Positions 37,376-45,636 of a DNA stretch of 58,940 nt are shown piece after piece. The notes under the pieces were generated by a model that saw only the letters and a list, made by a program, of their open reading frames with translations, made no database searches and had not been told where the DNA came from. Made by a program: the position numbers and the translations under genes. Origin of the DNA: Candidatus Omnitrophota bacterium. GTDB lineage: Bacteria > Omnitrophota > Omnitrophia > Omnitrophales > JACROU01. The DNA lies in contig JACROU010000054.1 of assembly GCA_016214265.1 (NCBI GenBank), forward strand, positions 1 through 58,940, written 5' to 3'. The number at the start of each line of letters is the position of its first letter. Positions within the stretch are counted from its first letter, which is position 1.

Positions 37376-37438
37376 GTCATTCCGGCGAAGGCCGGAATCC
37401 AGAAATTAGGTGCCAGGTTCACGAACCTGGCACCTAAT
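37376..37438. repeat. Composite of two dispersed palindromes before argC
   Basis: GTCATTCCGGCGAAGGCCGGAATCC (37376-37402 region) is followed at once by AATTAGGTGCCAGGTTC and its inverse (37404-37438). The same tandem arrangement occurs at 31275-31338. Confidence 0.93.
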
Positions 37439-37442
37439 ACGA

Positions 37443-37470
37443 CTGGATCCCGGGTCAAGCCTGGGATGAC
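37443..37470. repeat. CTGGATCCCGGG...GGGATGAC repeat
   Basis: ATCCCGGGTCAAGCCTGGGAT forms a hairpin. Together with the GTCAT at 37376 its ATGAC end makes the whole intergenic block begin and end with inverted pentamers, as if the other repeats were nested inside. Confidence 0.75.
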
Positions 37471-37482
37471 AAAAAGGAAAAC

Positions 37483-38508
37483 ATGATGATCAAAGCATCA
37501 GTCGTTGGCGCAACGGGATATACGGGGCTCGAGCTCATCAAAATTCTCACTCGTCATCCGCGGGTGAAAATCAGTTCACTCACCACGCGAAGCGAGGAGC
37601 CTGTTTCGCTCGATAAACTAATTCCGTCGCTTCCCAAAAATCACGGGCTCAAACTGGAGACGTTCAGCCTGGTGAAAGTGGCATCGAATTCAGACGTGAT
37701 TTTTCTCGCTCTGCCGCACACGCAGGCGATGGATGTGGCGTACGATTGTTACAAGGCCGGAAAAATCGTAATTGATCTTTCCGCGGACTTTCGAATTAAA
37801 GAAGCGAAATTGTATGAAGTTTGGTACGGTCACAAACATTCGAAGAAAGAATTGTTAGGTGATGCGGTTTACGGACTTCCGGAAGCGTACCGGGGCCAAA
37901 TTAAAAAATCTCAGCTCATCGCCAATCCGGGCTGTTACGCGACCAGTATTTTGTTGGGACTGAAGCCCGCGCTCGAATCCAGGCTGGTCGACACCGATTC
38001 GATCGTCGTTGATTCGAAGTCGGGTGTCAGCGGTGCGGGGAAAAAACTGAGCGAGACGACGGCTTTTTGTAATGTGGATGAAAATTTTTCAGCGTATAAA
38101 GTGAATCAACATCAGCACACGCCGGAAGTGGAAGCGTCGCTAGCCAAATTCGCCGGCAAAAAAGTAAGTTTTACATTCGTGCCGCATCTCTTGCCGATTG
38201 ACCGGGGAATTTTGTCGACGATTTATCTGAAAAAGAAAAAAGGCATATCGGCCAAGAAAATCCGGCAGGCGTTTACCCAGGCTTATGAATCGGAACCCTT
38301 TGTTCGAGTCCGGCCGGAAGGCACTTTTCCGTCGGTGAAGGATGTGGCGCACACGAATTTTTGCGATATCGGAATTTGGGCGCATGAGCGGTCCGATCGC
38401 GTGATTGTGATTAGCGCCATCGACAATTTGTTGAAAGGCGCGAGCGGGCAAGCGGTGCAAAATATGAATATTCGATGCGGATTTCCGGAGGCCATGGGAC
38501 TGGTATGA
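37483..38508 (+). CDS. argC: N-acetyl-gamma-glutamyl-phosphate reductase
   Basis: A 341-residue NADPH-dependent enzyme of arginine synthesis that reduces acetylglutamyl phosphate to the semialdehyde. It has the Rossmann start VVGATGYTGLELIKIL, LPHTQAMDV, DLSADFRI, the catalytic Cys151 in NPGCYATS, and the HQHTPEVE segment. It is the first gene of the arg supercluster. The start follows the ggaaaac site; a second ATG follows immediately. Its stop overlaps the argJ start (ATGA). Confidence 0.97.
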   Translation: MMIKASVVGATGYTGLELIKILTRHPRVKISSLTTRSEEPVSLDKLIPSLPKNHGLKLETFSLVKVASNSDVIFLALPHTQAMDVAYDCYKAGKIVIDLSADFRIKEAKLYEVWYGHKHSKKELLGDAVYGLPEAYRGQIKKSQLIANPGCYATSILLGLKPALESRLVDTDSIVVDSKSGVSGAGKKLSETTAFCNVDENFSAYKVNQHQHTPEVEASLAKFAGKKVSFTFVPHLLPIDRGILSTIYLKKKKGISAKKIRQAFTQAYESEPFVRVRPEGTFPSVKDVAHTNFCDIGIWAHERSDRVIVISAIDNLLKGASGQAVQNMNIRCGFPEAMGLV

Positions 38509-39719
38509 AACTCTTTCATTGGATGAGAAAAGGAAGCGTGACGGTGCCGAAAGGTTTTTACGCGACCGGTATGTACGCTGGAATTAAAAAAAGTGGGAAG
38601 ACCGATTCGTGTTTGATTTATTCTGAAGCGCCTTGCGTGGCGGCGGCCACGTTTACCGTGAACCGGGCGAAAGCCTGGCCGCTCCTTTATTCGATGCAGG
38701 CGATTAGCAATCCCGTGCACCGGGCGATTTTGGCCAACAGCGGCAACGCGAATTGCTTCAACGGGCCGGGCGGCGAGAAGGCGGTCGAGGAGTCGCTGGA
38801 GACGCTTCATCACGCACTGGATATTTCCCGGAAGAAAATTTTGTTGGCTTCCACCGGCGTTATCGGCCGGCCGTTTCCGATCGACAGTTTCAAAAAAGCG
38901 ATTCCGGAAATGGTGCGTATGTTGTCCAAGCAGGGAGACGCTTTGGCCGCCGAAGGAATTATGACGACGGATACGGTGCCGAAAGAATTGGCTATCGAGT
39001 TTCGCATCGGCAATAAATGGGTGCGGCTCGGCGGGATCGCGAAAGGTTCCGGCATGGCCCATCCGAATATGGCCACGATGCTTTGCTTTATCACGACTGA
39101 TTTGAAAATCCGGAAATCTCTTCTTCAGTCCGCGCTGCGGGAGGCGGTGAAGAAAACATTCAACCGGCTTTCCGTCGACAACGACATGAGCACCAACGAT
39201 ACGGTGTTTTTGCTCGCCAACGGCCTTGCCGAGAATGAATCGATTGAGGAGAAAAACGCGGAGTACGAGAAATTCCTCACCATCCTCACGGCGTTCTGTA
39301 AAGAGATCGGGCGGAAGATGGTTGAAGACGGTGAAGGCGTCACCAAAGTTTGCGAAATTAAAGTGGAGAAAGCGCGGAACGAAAAACAGGCCGAAGCGAT
39401 GGCCCGGCAAGTCGCCAATTCGATGCTCGTGAAGACGATGTTCACGGGCGCGGATCCGAATTGGGGACGGGTGATCGGCGCGTTGGGCGCCACGCAGATT
39501 CCCATCAATTGGAATCAGCTCGAGATTTATTTTGATTCGCTCCGGATATTCGGCAATGGCCGGGGACGGATGAGCGGGTTTCAGTCGCTAAGGAAGGTGC
39601 TGAAAAAGAAGTTTTTCACGATGACGATTGTGCTCAATCAGGGAACGGCGGGAGTTTCCTTCCTGACGACGGACTTGACCAGCAAATACGTCAGAATCAA
39701 TTCTTCATATACATCGTAG
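38505..39719 (+). CDS. argJ: Glutamate N-acetyltransferase (ornithine acetyltransferase)
   Basis: A 404-residue enzyme that moves the acetyl group from acetylornithine to glutamate, recycling it. The family autoprocesses before a Thr, here T191 in GMAHPNMATML, the GSGM..PNMATML motif. Other segments are CVAAATFTVNRAKA, NSGNANCFNG, ASTGVIGRP and the C-terminal TDLTSKYVRINSSYT. It may also make acetylglutamate if bifunctional; no argA is in the window, which supports that. It overlaps argC by 4 nt. Confidence 0.96.
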   Translation: MKLFHWMRKGSVTVPKGFYATGMYAGIKKSGKTDSCLIYSEAPCVAAATFTVNRAKAWPLLYSMQAISNPVHRAILANSGNANCFNGPGGEKAVEESLETLHHALDISRKKILLASTGVIGRPFPIDSFKKAIPEMVRMLSKQGDALAAEGIMTTDTVPKELAIEFRIGNKWVRLGGIAKGSGMAHPNMATMLCFITTDLKIRKSLLQSALREAVKKTFNRLSVDNDMSTNDTVFLLANGLAENESIEEKNAEYEKFLTILTAFCKEIGRKMVEDGEGVTKVCEIKVEKARNEKQAEAMARQVANSMLVKTMFTGADPNWGRVIGALGATQIPINWNQLEIYFDSLRIFGNGRGRMSGFQSLRKVLKKKFFTMTIVLNQGTAGVSFLTTDLTSKYVRINSSYTS

Positions 39720-39783
39720 GCCGGACGCCGTAAAATATTTGACTATGTTGACACCCTTTTCGGAGGTAGAAAATAGACCAGCT

Positions 39784-40638
39784 ATGGAACATCTTGTTGA
39801 GAAAGCATCTGTATTAATTGAAGCGCTACCGTACATCAAAAAATTCCGGGGCAAGGAAATTTTGATCAAGTATGGCGGAGCGGCCATGGACAATCCCGAG
39901 ATCCGGAAAAATGTGCTCGAGGATTTGGTGTTCATGAACTATGTCGGGATTCGGCCGATTTTGATTCACGGTGGCGGACCGGCGATTACGGAAAAGCTTA
40001 AAGAAAAAGGCGTGGTGACTCAATTTGTGAACGGACTTCGGGTGACCGACAAAGCCACCATCGATGTCGTCCGGGAAACGCTTGCGGATCTGAACAAGAG
40101 TATCGTGCATGATATTAATCAACTGGGCGCGCGGGCGATTGGTCTTTCGGGGCATGACAACGAAATTTTGAATGTGAAGAAGCATACTAAAAACGGGGAC
40201 GTGGGTTTTGTCGGCGATGTGACCTCTGTCAACATCATGCCGCTCAAAGATCTGACGGAGTTTAACATTATTCCGGTCATTTATCCTTTGGGGATTGACG
40301 AAGCGGGCGATACTTTCAATGTGAATGCTGACGAGGCGGCCGCGAAAATTGCTGTGGCGATGCAGGTGCAGAAAATTATTATTCTGACCAACGTCAAAGG
40401 CATCATGCGGGATCCGAAAGACGATGCGACTCTTATTTCGTCACTTCACGTGGATGAGGTTGAGACTTTGATTCGAAATAAAGTGATTTCCGGCGGCATG
40501 ATTCCCAAGATAGGGGCCGGAATTACGGCTATTCAGGGTGGTGTTAAGAAAGCGCATATTATTGACGGCCGTATCAAGCATTCATTACTCCTCGAGATTT
40601 TTACCGATCAGGGAATTGGAACCGAAATCGTTTTATAA
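39784..40638 (+). CDS. argB: Acetylglutamate kinase
   Basis: A 284-residue amino-acid kinase phosphorylating acetylglutamate. It has MEHLVEKASVLIEALPYIKKFRG at the N-terminus, IKYGGAAM, the glycine-rich IHGGGPAI, FVNGLRVTD, GLSGHDNEI, NVNADEAAAKIA and IILTNVKGI. The start is chosen from family N-termini; TTG 39739 and ATG 39745 give a 13-15-residue extension, and a ggaggt site lies about 16 nt before the chosen ATG. The N-terminal helix of this type is present in arginine-inhibited, hexameric ArgB, so feedback by arginine is plausible. A perfect palindrome follows the stop. Confidence 0.95.
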   Translation: MEHLVEKASVLIEALPYIKKFRGKEILIKYGGAAMDNPEIRKNVLEDLVFMNYVGIRPILIHGGGPAITEKLKEKGVVTQFVNGLRVTDKATIDVVRETLADLNKSIVHDINQLGARAIGLSGHDNEILNVKKHTKNGDVGFVGDVTSVNIMPLKDLTEFNIIPVIYPLGIDEAGDTFNVNADEAAAKIAVAMQVQKIIILTNVKGIMRDPKDDATLISSLHVDEVETLIRNKVISGGMIPKIGAGITAIQGGVKKAHIIDGRIKHSLLLEIFTDQGIGTEIVL

Positions 40639-40660
40639 ATTCCGAATCGTTTAATCTTCA

Positions 40661-40696
40661 AATTAGGTACCAGGTTCATGAACCTGGTACCTAATT
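40661..40696. repeat. AATTAGGTACCAGGTTC palindrome between argB and argD
   Basis: A perfect 36-nt palindrome (17-2-17). Relative to the other copies a G-to-A change at the ninth base of the left arm is matched by C-to-T in the right arm, a compensatory double change. Confidence 0.97.
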
Positions 40697-40718
40697 TAAT
40701 CGCTTAATCTTAAAATCT

Positions 40719-41912
40719 ATGAAGACATCAGATATTCAAAAACTTTACGAAGCATATATTCTCCCCACTTACACCACCGTACCGCTGTGTTTGGTGAAGG
40801 GCAAGGGCGTGAAGGTTTGGGATATTGAAGGAAAAGAATATCTGGATTTTTTTCCCGGCTGGGCGGTTTCCGGACTCGGTCATTGCCATCCGAAAGTGGT
40901 GACGGCGATTAAAGAACAGTCTCAGAAAATTCTTCACATCTCGAACAATTTTCTAAATGTGACTCAAGCGCGGCTGGCGGAGCGGATTATCAAAGAAAGT
41001 TTTCCGGGGAAAGTATTTTTTTGCAATTCCGGCGCGGAGGCGGTGGAAGGGGCGATTAAATTCGCTCGGAAATTCGGACACGAATCGGGTCGTTACGAAA
41101 TCGTCACCATGAAAAACGCGTTTCATGGCCGAACGCTGGCGGCGATTACGGCGACGGGACAGAAAAAATATCTCGAGGGATTTGAGCCGCTGCCGGAAGG
41201 ATTTAAGCAGGCGGAAATGAATGATCTGGAGTCCGTCACCAAATTGATTGGGCCCAAAACCATCGCGATTATGCTCGAGCCGATTCAGGGCGAGGGCGGC
41301 ATTAATGTCGCCAGCGGCGATTTTGTGAAAGAGCTTCGGAAGATTTGCGATCAGAAAAATATGCTGTTGATTTTTGATGAGGTGCAGTCCGGCATGGGCC
41401 GAACCGGAAAAATGTTCGCGTTTCAGCATTACGGCATTCAGCCTGATTTGATGACGCTGGCCAAATCGCTGGGCAGTGGCGTTCCGATCGGCGCGCTGGT
41501 GGTTTCAAACAAAGTGAAGAATGTACTGACGCCCGGAACACATGCCTCGACCTTCGGCGGTAATCCGCTGGTGACGCGGGCGGCGCTTGCGGTTTTTGAC
41601 GCGATCAAAAATGAAAAGCTTCTTAAAAATACTCAGGACATGGGCGATTATTTGAGCCGTCATTTGGAACGCCTGAGACACAAGTTTTCGTTTATTAAAG
41701 AAGTGCGGGGCTGGGGCCTGATGAAGGGTGTGGAGCTCGCTATTCCCGGTAAACCCATTGTGGATGAATGCCGGGCTTCGGGCCTTCTGATTAATTGCAC
41801 TCAGGATCGGGTGCTTCGAATTATGCCTCCGATGACGGTGAAAAAAAAACAAATCGATCACGCGATGGGCATTTTGGAACACGCGATGGAAAAGATTGCG
41901 AATACAATATAG
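40719..41912 (+). CDS. argD: Acetylornithine aminotransferase
   Basis: A 397-residue class-III PLP aminotransferase. It contains VKGKGVKVWDIEGKEYLDF, VFFCNSGAEAVEGAIKFAR, the Asp of LIFDEVQSGMGRTG and the Schiff-base Lys249 in LAKSLGSGVPIGA, then HASTFGGNPL. It converts acetylglutamate semialdehyde to acetylornithine; many ArgD enzymes also act as succinyl-DAP aminotransferase, relevant because dap genes lie in the same cluster. The start lies 22 nt after a palindrome. Confidence 0.96.
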   Translation: MKTSDIQKLYEAYILPTYTTVPLCLVKGKGVKVWDIEGKEYLDFFPGWAVSGLGHCHPKVVTAIKEQSQKILHISNNFLNVTQARLAERIIKESFPGKVFFCNSGAEAVEGAIKFARKFGHESGRYEIVTMKNAFHGRTLAAITATGQKKYLEGFEPLPEGFKQAEMNDLESVTKLIGPKTIAIMLEPIQGEGGINVASGDFVKELRKICDQKNMLLIFDEVQSGMGRTGKMFAFQHYGIQPDLMTLAKSLGSGVPIGALVVSNKVKNVLTPGTHASTFGGNPLVTRAALAVFDAIKNEKLLKNTQDMGDYLSRHLERLRHKFSFIKEVRGWGLMKGVELAIPGKPIVDECRASGLLINCTQDRVLRIMPPMTVKKKQIDHAMGILEHAMEKIANTI

Positions 41913-41992
41913 CCGTGAACCGGGGTCCGTGCACCGTGGACCGTTGATGTATCTGCGGTGCACGGTGCACAGTTCACGGACCACGGACCACA
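41913..41992. repeat. ACCGTGG/CCACGGT family palindrome, copy 2
   Basis: The repeat fills the argD-argF gap exactly from the argD stop to 4 nt before argF. It has interleaved words GTCCGTGCACCGTGGACC and their complements, and is related to 20113 and 45561. Confidence 0.87.
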
Positions 41993-41996
41993 AATT

Positions 41997-42908
41997 ATGA
42001 CTAAAAAATTACTCGGTATCCAAGACTTAACGTTGAAGGAAATTGAAACGCTGATGGCTTTGTCTAAAGACATCAAGGCGCATCCAGCGAAGTACGCCAA
42101 AAAGCTCTCGGGTAAGTCGCTGGGACTTATTTTCGAGAAGCCGTCCACGCGCACGCGAATTTCATTTCAGGTGGCGATGGCGCAAATGGGTGGGGAGTCG
42201 CAATATCTGGGATCTCAGGATATGAAACTGGGGTCGCGGGAGGCGCTTCACGATGAGGCGCGGGTGCTTTCACGGTACTGGGATGCCGTCGTGCTTCGGA
42301 CGTTTAAACACACGACCATCGAAGAGTTTGCCGCGCATTCAACGATTCCGGTGATTAACGGTTTGAGTAATCAGGCGCATCCGTGTCAGGCCTTGGCGGA
42401 TTTGATGACGATTCGGGAACACGTGAAATCGAAAAAGCCGGTTTTGGCTTACATCGGTGACGGGAATAATGTGCTCAATTCGCTTCTATATATATTCGCG
42501 AAAACGGGAGCGGCGCTCTATTACGCGTGCCCCAAAAAATATTTGCCGGATTCAGAAGTCATTCGAGAAGTCGAGGCTATCGCGAAAAAAACAGGCGCTG
42601 TGATTGCCGAAAAAGAAACTCCGGCCGAGGTGATTCATTCCGCCGACGTGGTGTACACAGACGTGTGGGTCAGCATGGGTGAAGAGTCGATTCGGGACGC
42701 GAAGCTCGAGGCCTTCAAAGGCTATCAGGTCAATCAGGCTCTCTTGGCAAAAGCCAAACACAAGCCTTACATTTTGCATTGTCTTCCTGCGCATCGAGGT
42801 GAAGAAATAACGGATGATGTGATGGAAGACGCAAAATCACTTATTTTTGATCAGGCTGAAAATCGTCTGCATGCGGAAAAAGCAATTTTAATTTGGTTGC
42901 TTAAGTAA
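41997..42908 (+). CDS. argF: Ornithine carbamoyltransferase
   Basis: A 303-residue transcarbamylase making citrulline. It has the carbamoyl-phosphate motif STRTRISF, then HPCQALAD and the ornithine-site HCLPAHRGEEI. LGLIFEKPSTRTR is typical of OTCase rather than aspartate transcarbamylase. The true start is the ATG at 41997; codons upstream in this frame come from the palindrome. No ribosome site is obvious in that palindromic leader. Confidence 0.96.
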   Translation: MTKKLLGIQDLTLKEIETLMALSKDIKAHPAKYAKKLSGKSLGLIFEKPSTRTRISFQVAMAQMGGESQYLGSQDMKLGSREALHDEARVLSRYWDAVVLRTFKHTTIEEFAAHSTIPVINGLSNQAHPCQALADLMTIREHVKSKKPVLAYIGDGNNVLNSLLYIFAKTGAALYYACPKKYLPDSEVIREVEAIAKKTGAVIAEKETPAEVIHSADVVYTDVWVSMGEESIRDAKLEAFKGYQVNQALLAKAKHKPYILHCLPAHRGEEITDDVMEDAKSLIFDQAENRLHAEKAILIWLLK

Positions 42909-42920
42909 GAGCACCAGCGT

Positions 42921-42954
42921 ATTAGGTGCCAGGTTCATGAACCTGGCACCTAAT
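42921..42954. repeat. ATTAGGTGCCAGGTTC palindrome between argF and argG
   Basis: A perfect 34-nt inverted repeat with an AT centre. It is the fourth clear copy of this family within 12 kb. Confidence 0.96.
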
Positions 42955-42996
42955 TTCTGGCGACGGGTGCTTCTATTAAAGAAAGGAAATTCGGTT

Positions 42997-44187
42997 ATGG
43001 ATAAAGTGGTTTTGGCATATTCCGGTGGTTTGGACACCTCGTGCGCAGTGAAGTGGCTGAAGGATCGTTACGGTTATGAAGTTATTTGTTTTTCCGCGTT
43101 TATCGGGGAAGTTAGCGATAAGAAAATTCTTGAGAAGCGGGCAAAAGCGGCCGGAGCCTCCAAGGTTTATATCATGGATTTGAAGGAAGAATTTGTGAAG
43201 GATTTTGTTACGCCGGCTCTCTGGGCGCACGCGCGTTACGAAGGAAAATATTTGATGGCCACCTCACTCGGACGGCCTTTGATCGCAAAACATCTGGTAG
43301 ATATCGCTCATAAAGAAGGCGCCAAATACGTGGCGCACGGCTGCACCGGAAAAGGAAATGATCAAGTCCGGATTGAAGTTGGTATCCGGAGTCTGGACGC
43401 CAGTTTGAAAATTCTGGCCCCGCTTCGGGAATGGGAATTCGCCACCCGCGAAGAAGAAATTGAATATGCAAAAGAAAATAATATTCCGATCGCGGCCACC
43501 AAAAAGAGTCTGTACTCGATTGATAAGAATATTTGGGGCATCGCGATTGAGGCCGGCATTCTGGAAGATCCGTGGGTGGAACCGCCCGAGGACGCTTTCG
43601 TGATGACCAAGCCGCTTTCGGAGGTAAGCGCAAAACCGGCGTATGTCACTATTGATTTCGAAAAGGGACATGCTGTCGCGCTGAACGGCAAGAAAATGAA
43701 ATTTGTCGATCTCATCGAAAAATTGAACGAAATTGCTGGAGACTATTGCATCGGCCGGGTCGATCAAATCGAGAATCGCGTGGTCGGCATCAAGAGCCGA
43801 GAAGTATATGAAGCGCCGGCCGGAACGGTGCTCGTGGCCGCGCACGAAGAACTCGAGTCGATGATTTTTGACCGCGAGTATTTGCATTATAAACGGTTGA
43901 TATCCGAGCGGTACGCGGAACTGGTTTATTACGGATTGTGGTTTACGCCGCTGAAAGAAGCGATGGACGCGTTTATTGCGCTGCATCAGGATAAAGTGAC
44001 CGGTACCATTAAAATGAAACTCGACAAGGGCAATCTGATTGTCGCGGGTCGAAAATCGCCGCACGCACTTTATTCGGAATCACTTGCCACGTATTCGACG
44101 GGTGACACCTTCGACCGAACTTCGGCGGAAGGATTTATCAAATTATGGGGGCTCCCTTATGAAAAAACTCTGGGGCGGAAGATTTAA
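42997..44187 (+). CDS. argG: Argininosuccinate synthase
   Basis: A 396-residue ATP-dependent ligase of citrulline and aspartate. It has the PP-loop motif LAYSGGLDTSCAVKWL (residues 5-20), YVAHGCTGKGNDQVRIE, then EEEIEYAKENNIPI and the tetramer segment. The ATG at 42997 follows the gaaaggaaa ribosome site; the upstream in-frame extension starts in the palindrome. It overlaps argH by 29 nt, implying translational coupling. Confidence 0.97.
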   Translation: MDKVVLAYSGGLDTSCAVKWLKDRYGYEVICFSAFIGEVSDKKILEKRAKAAGASKVYIMDLKEEFVKDFVTPALWAHARYEGKYLMATSLGRPLIAKHLVDIAHKEGAKYVAHGCTGKGNDQVRIEVGIRSLDASLKILAPLREWEFATREEEIEYAKENNIPIAATKKSLYSIDKNIWGIAIEAGILEDPWVEPPEDAFVMTKPLSEVSAKPAYVTIDFEKGHAVALNGKKMKFVDLIEKLNEIAGDYCIGRVDQIENRVVGIKSREVYEAPAGTVLVAAHEELESMIFDREYLHYKRLISERYAELVYYGLWFTPLKEAMDAFIALHQDKVTGTIKMKLDKGNLIVAGRKSPHALYSESLATYSTGDTFDRTSAEGFIKLWGLPYEKTLGRKI

Positions 44188-45559
44188 ATCAGAACTCGCA
44201 AGCGAGGCGAAATGTTTTTCGTACTCGCTCTCGACGGACTTCGAACTGTTCGACGCGGATATTGAACTTTCCATCGCGTGGGCCAAAGCTCTGGCTCAGG
44301 CGAAAGTGTTGACGTCCGCAGAGAAATCGAAAATTATCCGAGGCCTTGGGGCTGTCCGGAAAAAATTTGTGAAGTTTTCAAATCCGCATCAGCATGATCC
44401 GGCTTTCGGCGAATTATGCGCGATGTATGAAGACGTGCATTCGCTGATTCAAGCCGAGCTGGAAAAATCAGTCGGTGCGGTCGCGAAAAAATTGCACACG
44501 GGCCGGAGCCGGAATGATCAGGTAACGACGGCGACGCGAATTTGGCTGAAGAAATATATTCCTCTGTTTATCAAAAAGATTTCGGGGCTTCAAACTGCCT
44601 TGGTTGGTTTTGCCGAGAAGAATCAATCGGTGCTGATCCCCGGATACACGCATCTTCAGCGGGCCCAGGTTATTTCTGTGGCTCAGCCGATGTTAGCGTA
44701 TACTGAAATGCTCGAGCGGGACAAAGAACGGTTTCAGGACGCGCTAGGCCGGGCGGACGCGCTTCCTTTGGGAAGCGGCGCGATTGGGGGATCGACGGTT
44801 CCGGTTTCGCGGGAATTTCTGAGGCGGGAACTTGGCTTCGCGAAAATTCTCGACAATTCGATGGACGCGACGGCCGACCGGGATTATGTCATCGAAGTGT
44901 TGTCGGCGGCGGCGACGCTCATGATGCATGTGTCGCGGCTTTCGGAAGATATGATTTTGTGGAATACGAGTGAATTCGGATTTTTGCATTTGGACGACGC
45001 TTATTCGACGGGTTCGAGTCTGATGCCGCAAAAGAAAAATCCGGATATGTTTGAGCTTGCGCGGGGCAGAAGCGGACGGGCTTTCGGCTATCTGGTCGCG
45101 GCTCTGGTGAATCAAAAGGGTTTGCCGCTGGCCTACAACCGGGATTTGCAAGAAGACAAAGTGGCGCTTTTCGCGTCATTGAAGACGTGTTCTATTACTT
45201 TGAATGTTCTAAAAGGCGCGATCGCGACGGCGAAAATAAAAGAAGACGCCTGCCATCTTGCCGCGAAGGACTCGTTTCTTTACGCGACCGACGTGCTGGA
45301 TTATCTGGTGTCGAAAAAAATGTCATTTGCTGACGCGCACGAGGCCGTGGGGAAAATTGTCCGGTACGCGCTTGAGGAAAATATCGAACTGAATGAAGTG
45401 CCGCTATCTGTTATTCAGAAGATTCACCCGCCCGTGGGTGAATTGTATTATAAAATTTTCTCGCCAAAAGTTTCGGTGACGAAAAAGAAAACCACTGGAA
45501 GCACGTCGCCAGCGAGTGTTCGGGCCCAGATTTTGAAGTGGAAACGGGTTTTAAAATAA
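44159..45559 (+). CDS. argH: Argininosuccinate lyase
   Basis: A 466-residue fumarase-superfamily lyase releasing arginine and fumarate. It starts MKKLWGGRF, the usual N-terminus, and contains HTGRSRNDQVTTATRIW, IPGYTHLQRAQ and the signature GSSLMPQKKNPDMFELARGR with the catalytic Ser loop. The start inside the argG end is clear from this N-terminus; the upstream frame extension is not real. A palindromic repeat follows the stop. Confidence 0.97.
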   Translation: MKKLWGGRFKSELASEAKCFSYSLSTDFELFDADIELSIAWAKALAQAKVLTSAEKSKIIRGLGAVRKKFVKFSNPHQHDPAFGELCAMYEDVHSLIQAELEKSVGAVAKKLHTGRSRNDQVTTATRIWLKKYIPLFIKKISGLQTALVGFAEKNQSVLIPGYTHLQRAQVISVAQPMLAYTEMLERDKERFQDALGRADALPLGSGAIGGSTVPVSREFLRRELGFAKILDNSMDATADRDYVIEVLSAAATLMMHVSRLSEDMILWNTSEFGFLHLDDAYSTGSSLMPQKKNPDMFELARGRSGRAFGYLVAALVNQKGLPLAYNRDLQEDKVALFASLKTCSITLNVLKGAIATAKIKEDACHLAAKDSFLYATDVLDYLVSKKMSFADAHEAVGKIVRYALEENIELNEVPLSVIQKIHPPVGELYYKIFSPKVSVTKKKTTGSTSPASVRAQILKWKRVLK

Positions 45560-45560
45560 A

Positions 45561-45617
45561 GTGAACCGTGAACCGGGGACTGTGGACCGGTTCACGATCC
45601 ACGGTTCACGGTACACG
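45561..45617. repeat. ACCGTGA/TCACGGT family palindrome, copy 3
   Basis: GTGAACCGTGAACCGG and the inverse TCCACGGTTCACGGT surround GACTGTGGACCGG. The repeat fills most of the gap between argH and lysA. Confidence 0.87.
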
Positions 45618-45636
45618 AAAAAAGAGGTGTCTTAAA

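Noticed and set aside
37234..37458. A 74-codon - strand ORF across the argC upstream region
   Set aside because: It is composed of two dispersed repeats and the terminator region, has no ribosome site and shows no protein-like conservation; the promoter/terminator reading on the + strand explains the DNA better.
40639..45636. CRISPR array formed by the repeated palindromes
   Set aside because: The copies are kilobases apart, are perfect palindromes, and have whole genes rather than spacers between them; no cas genes are present.
45568..45636. N-terminal extensions of lysA, argF, argG and tgt from upstream in-frame starts
   Set aside because: The added codons come from palindromic repeats or, for argG, palindrome-linked sequence, and family N-termini begin at the downstream ATG.
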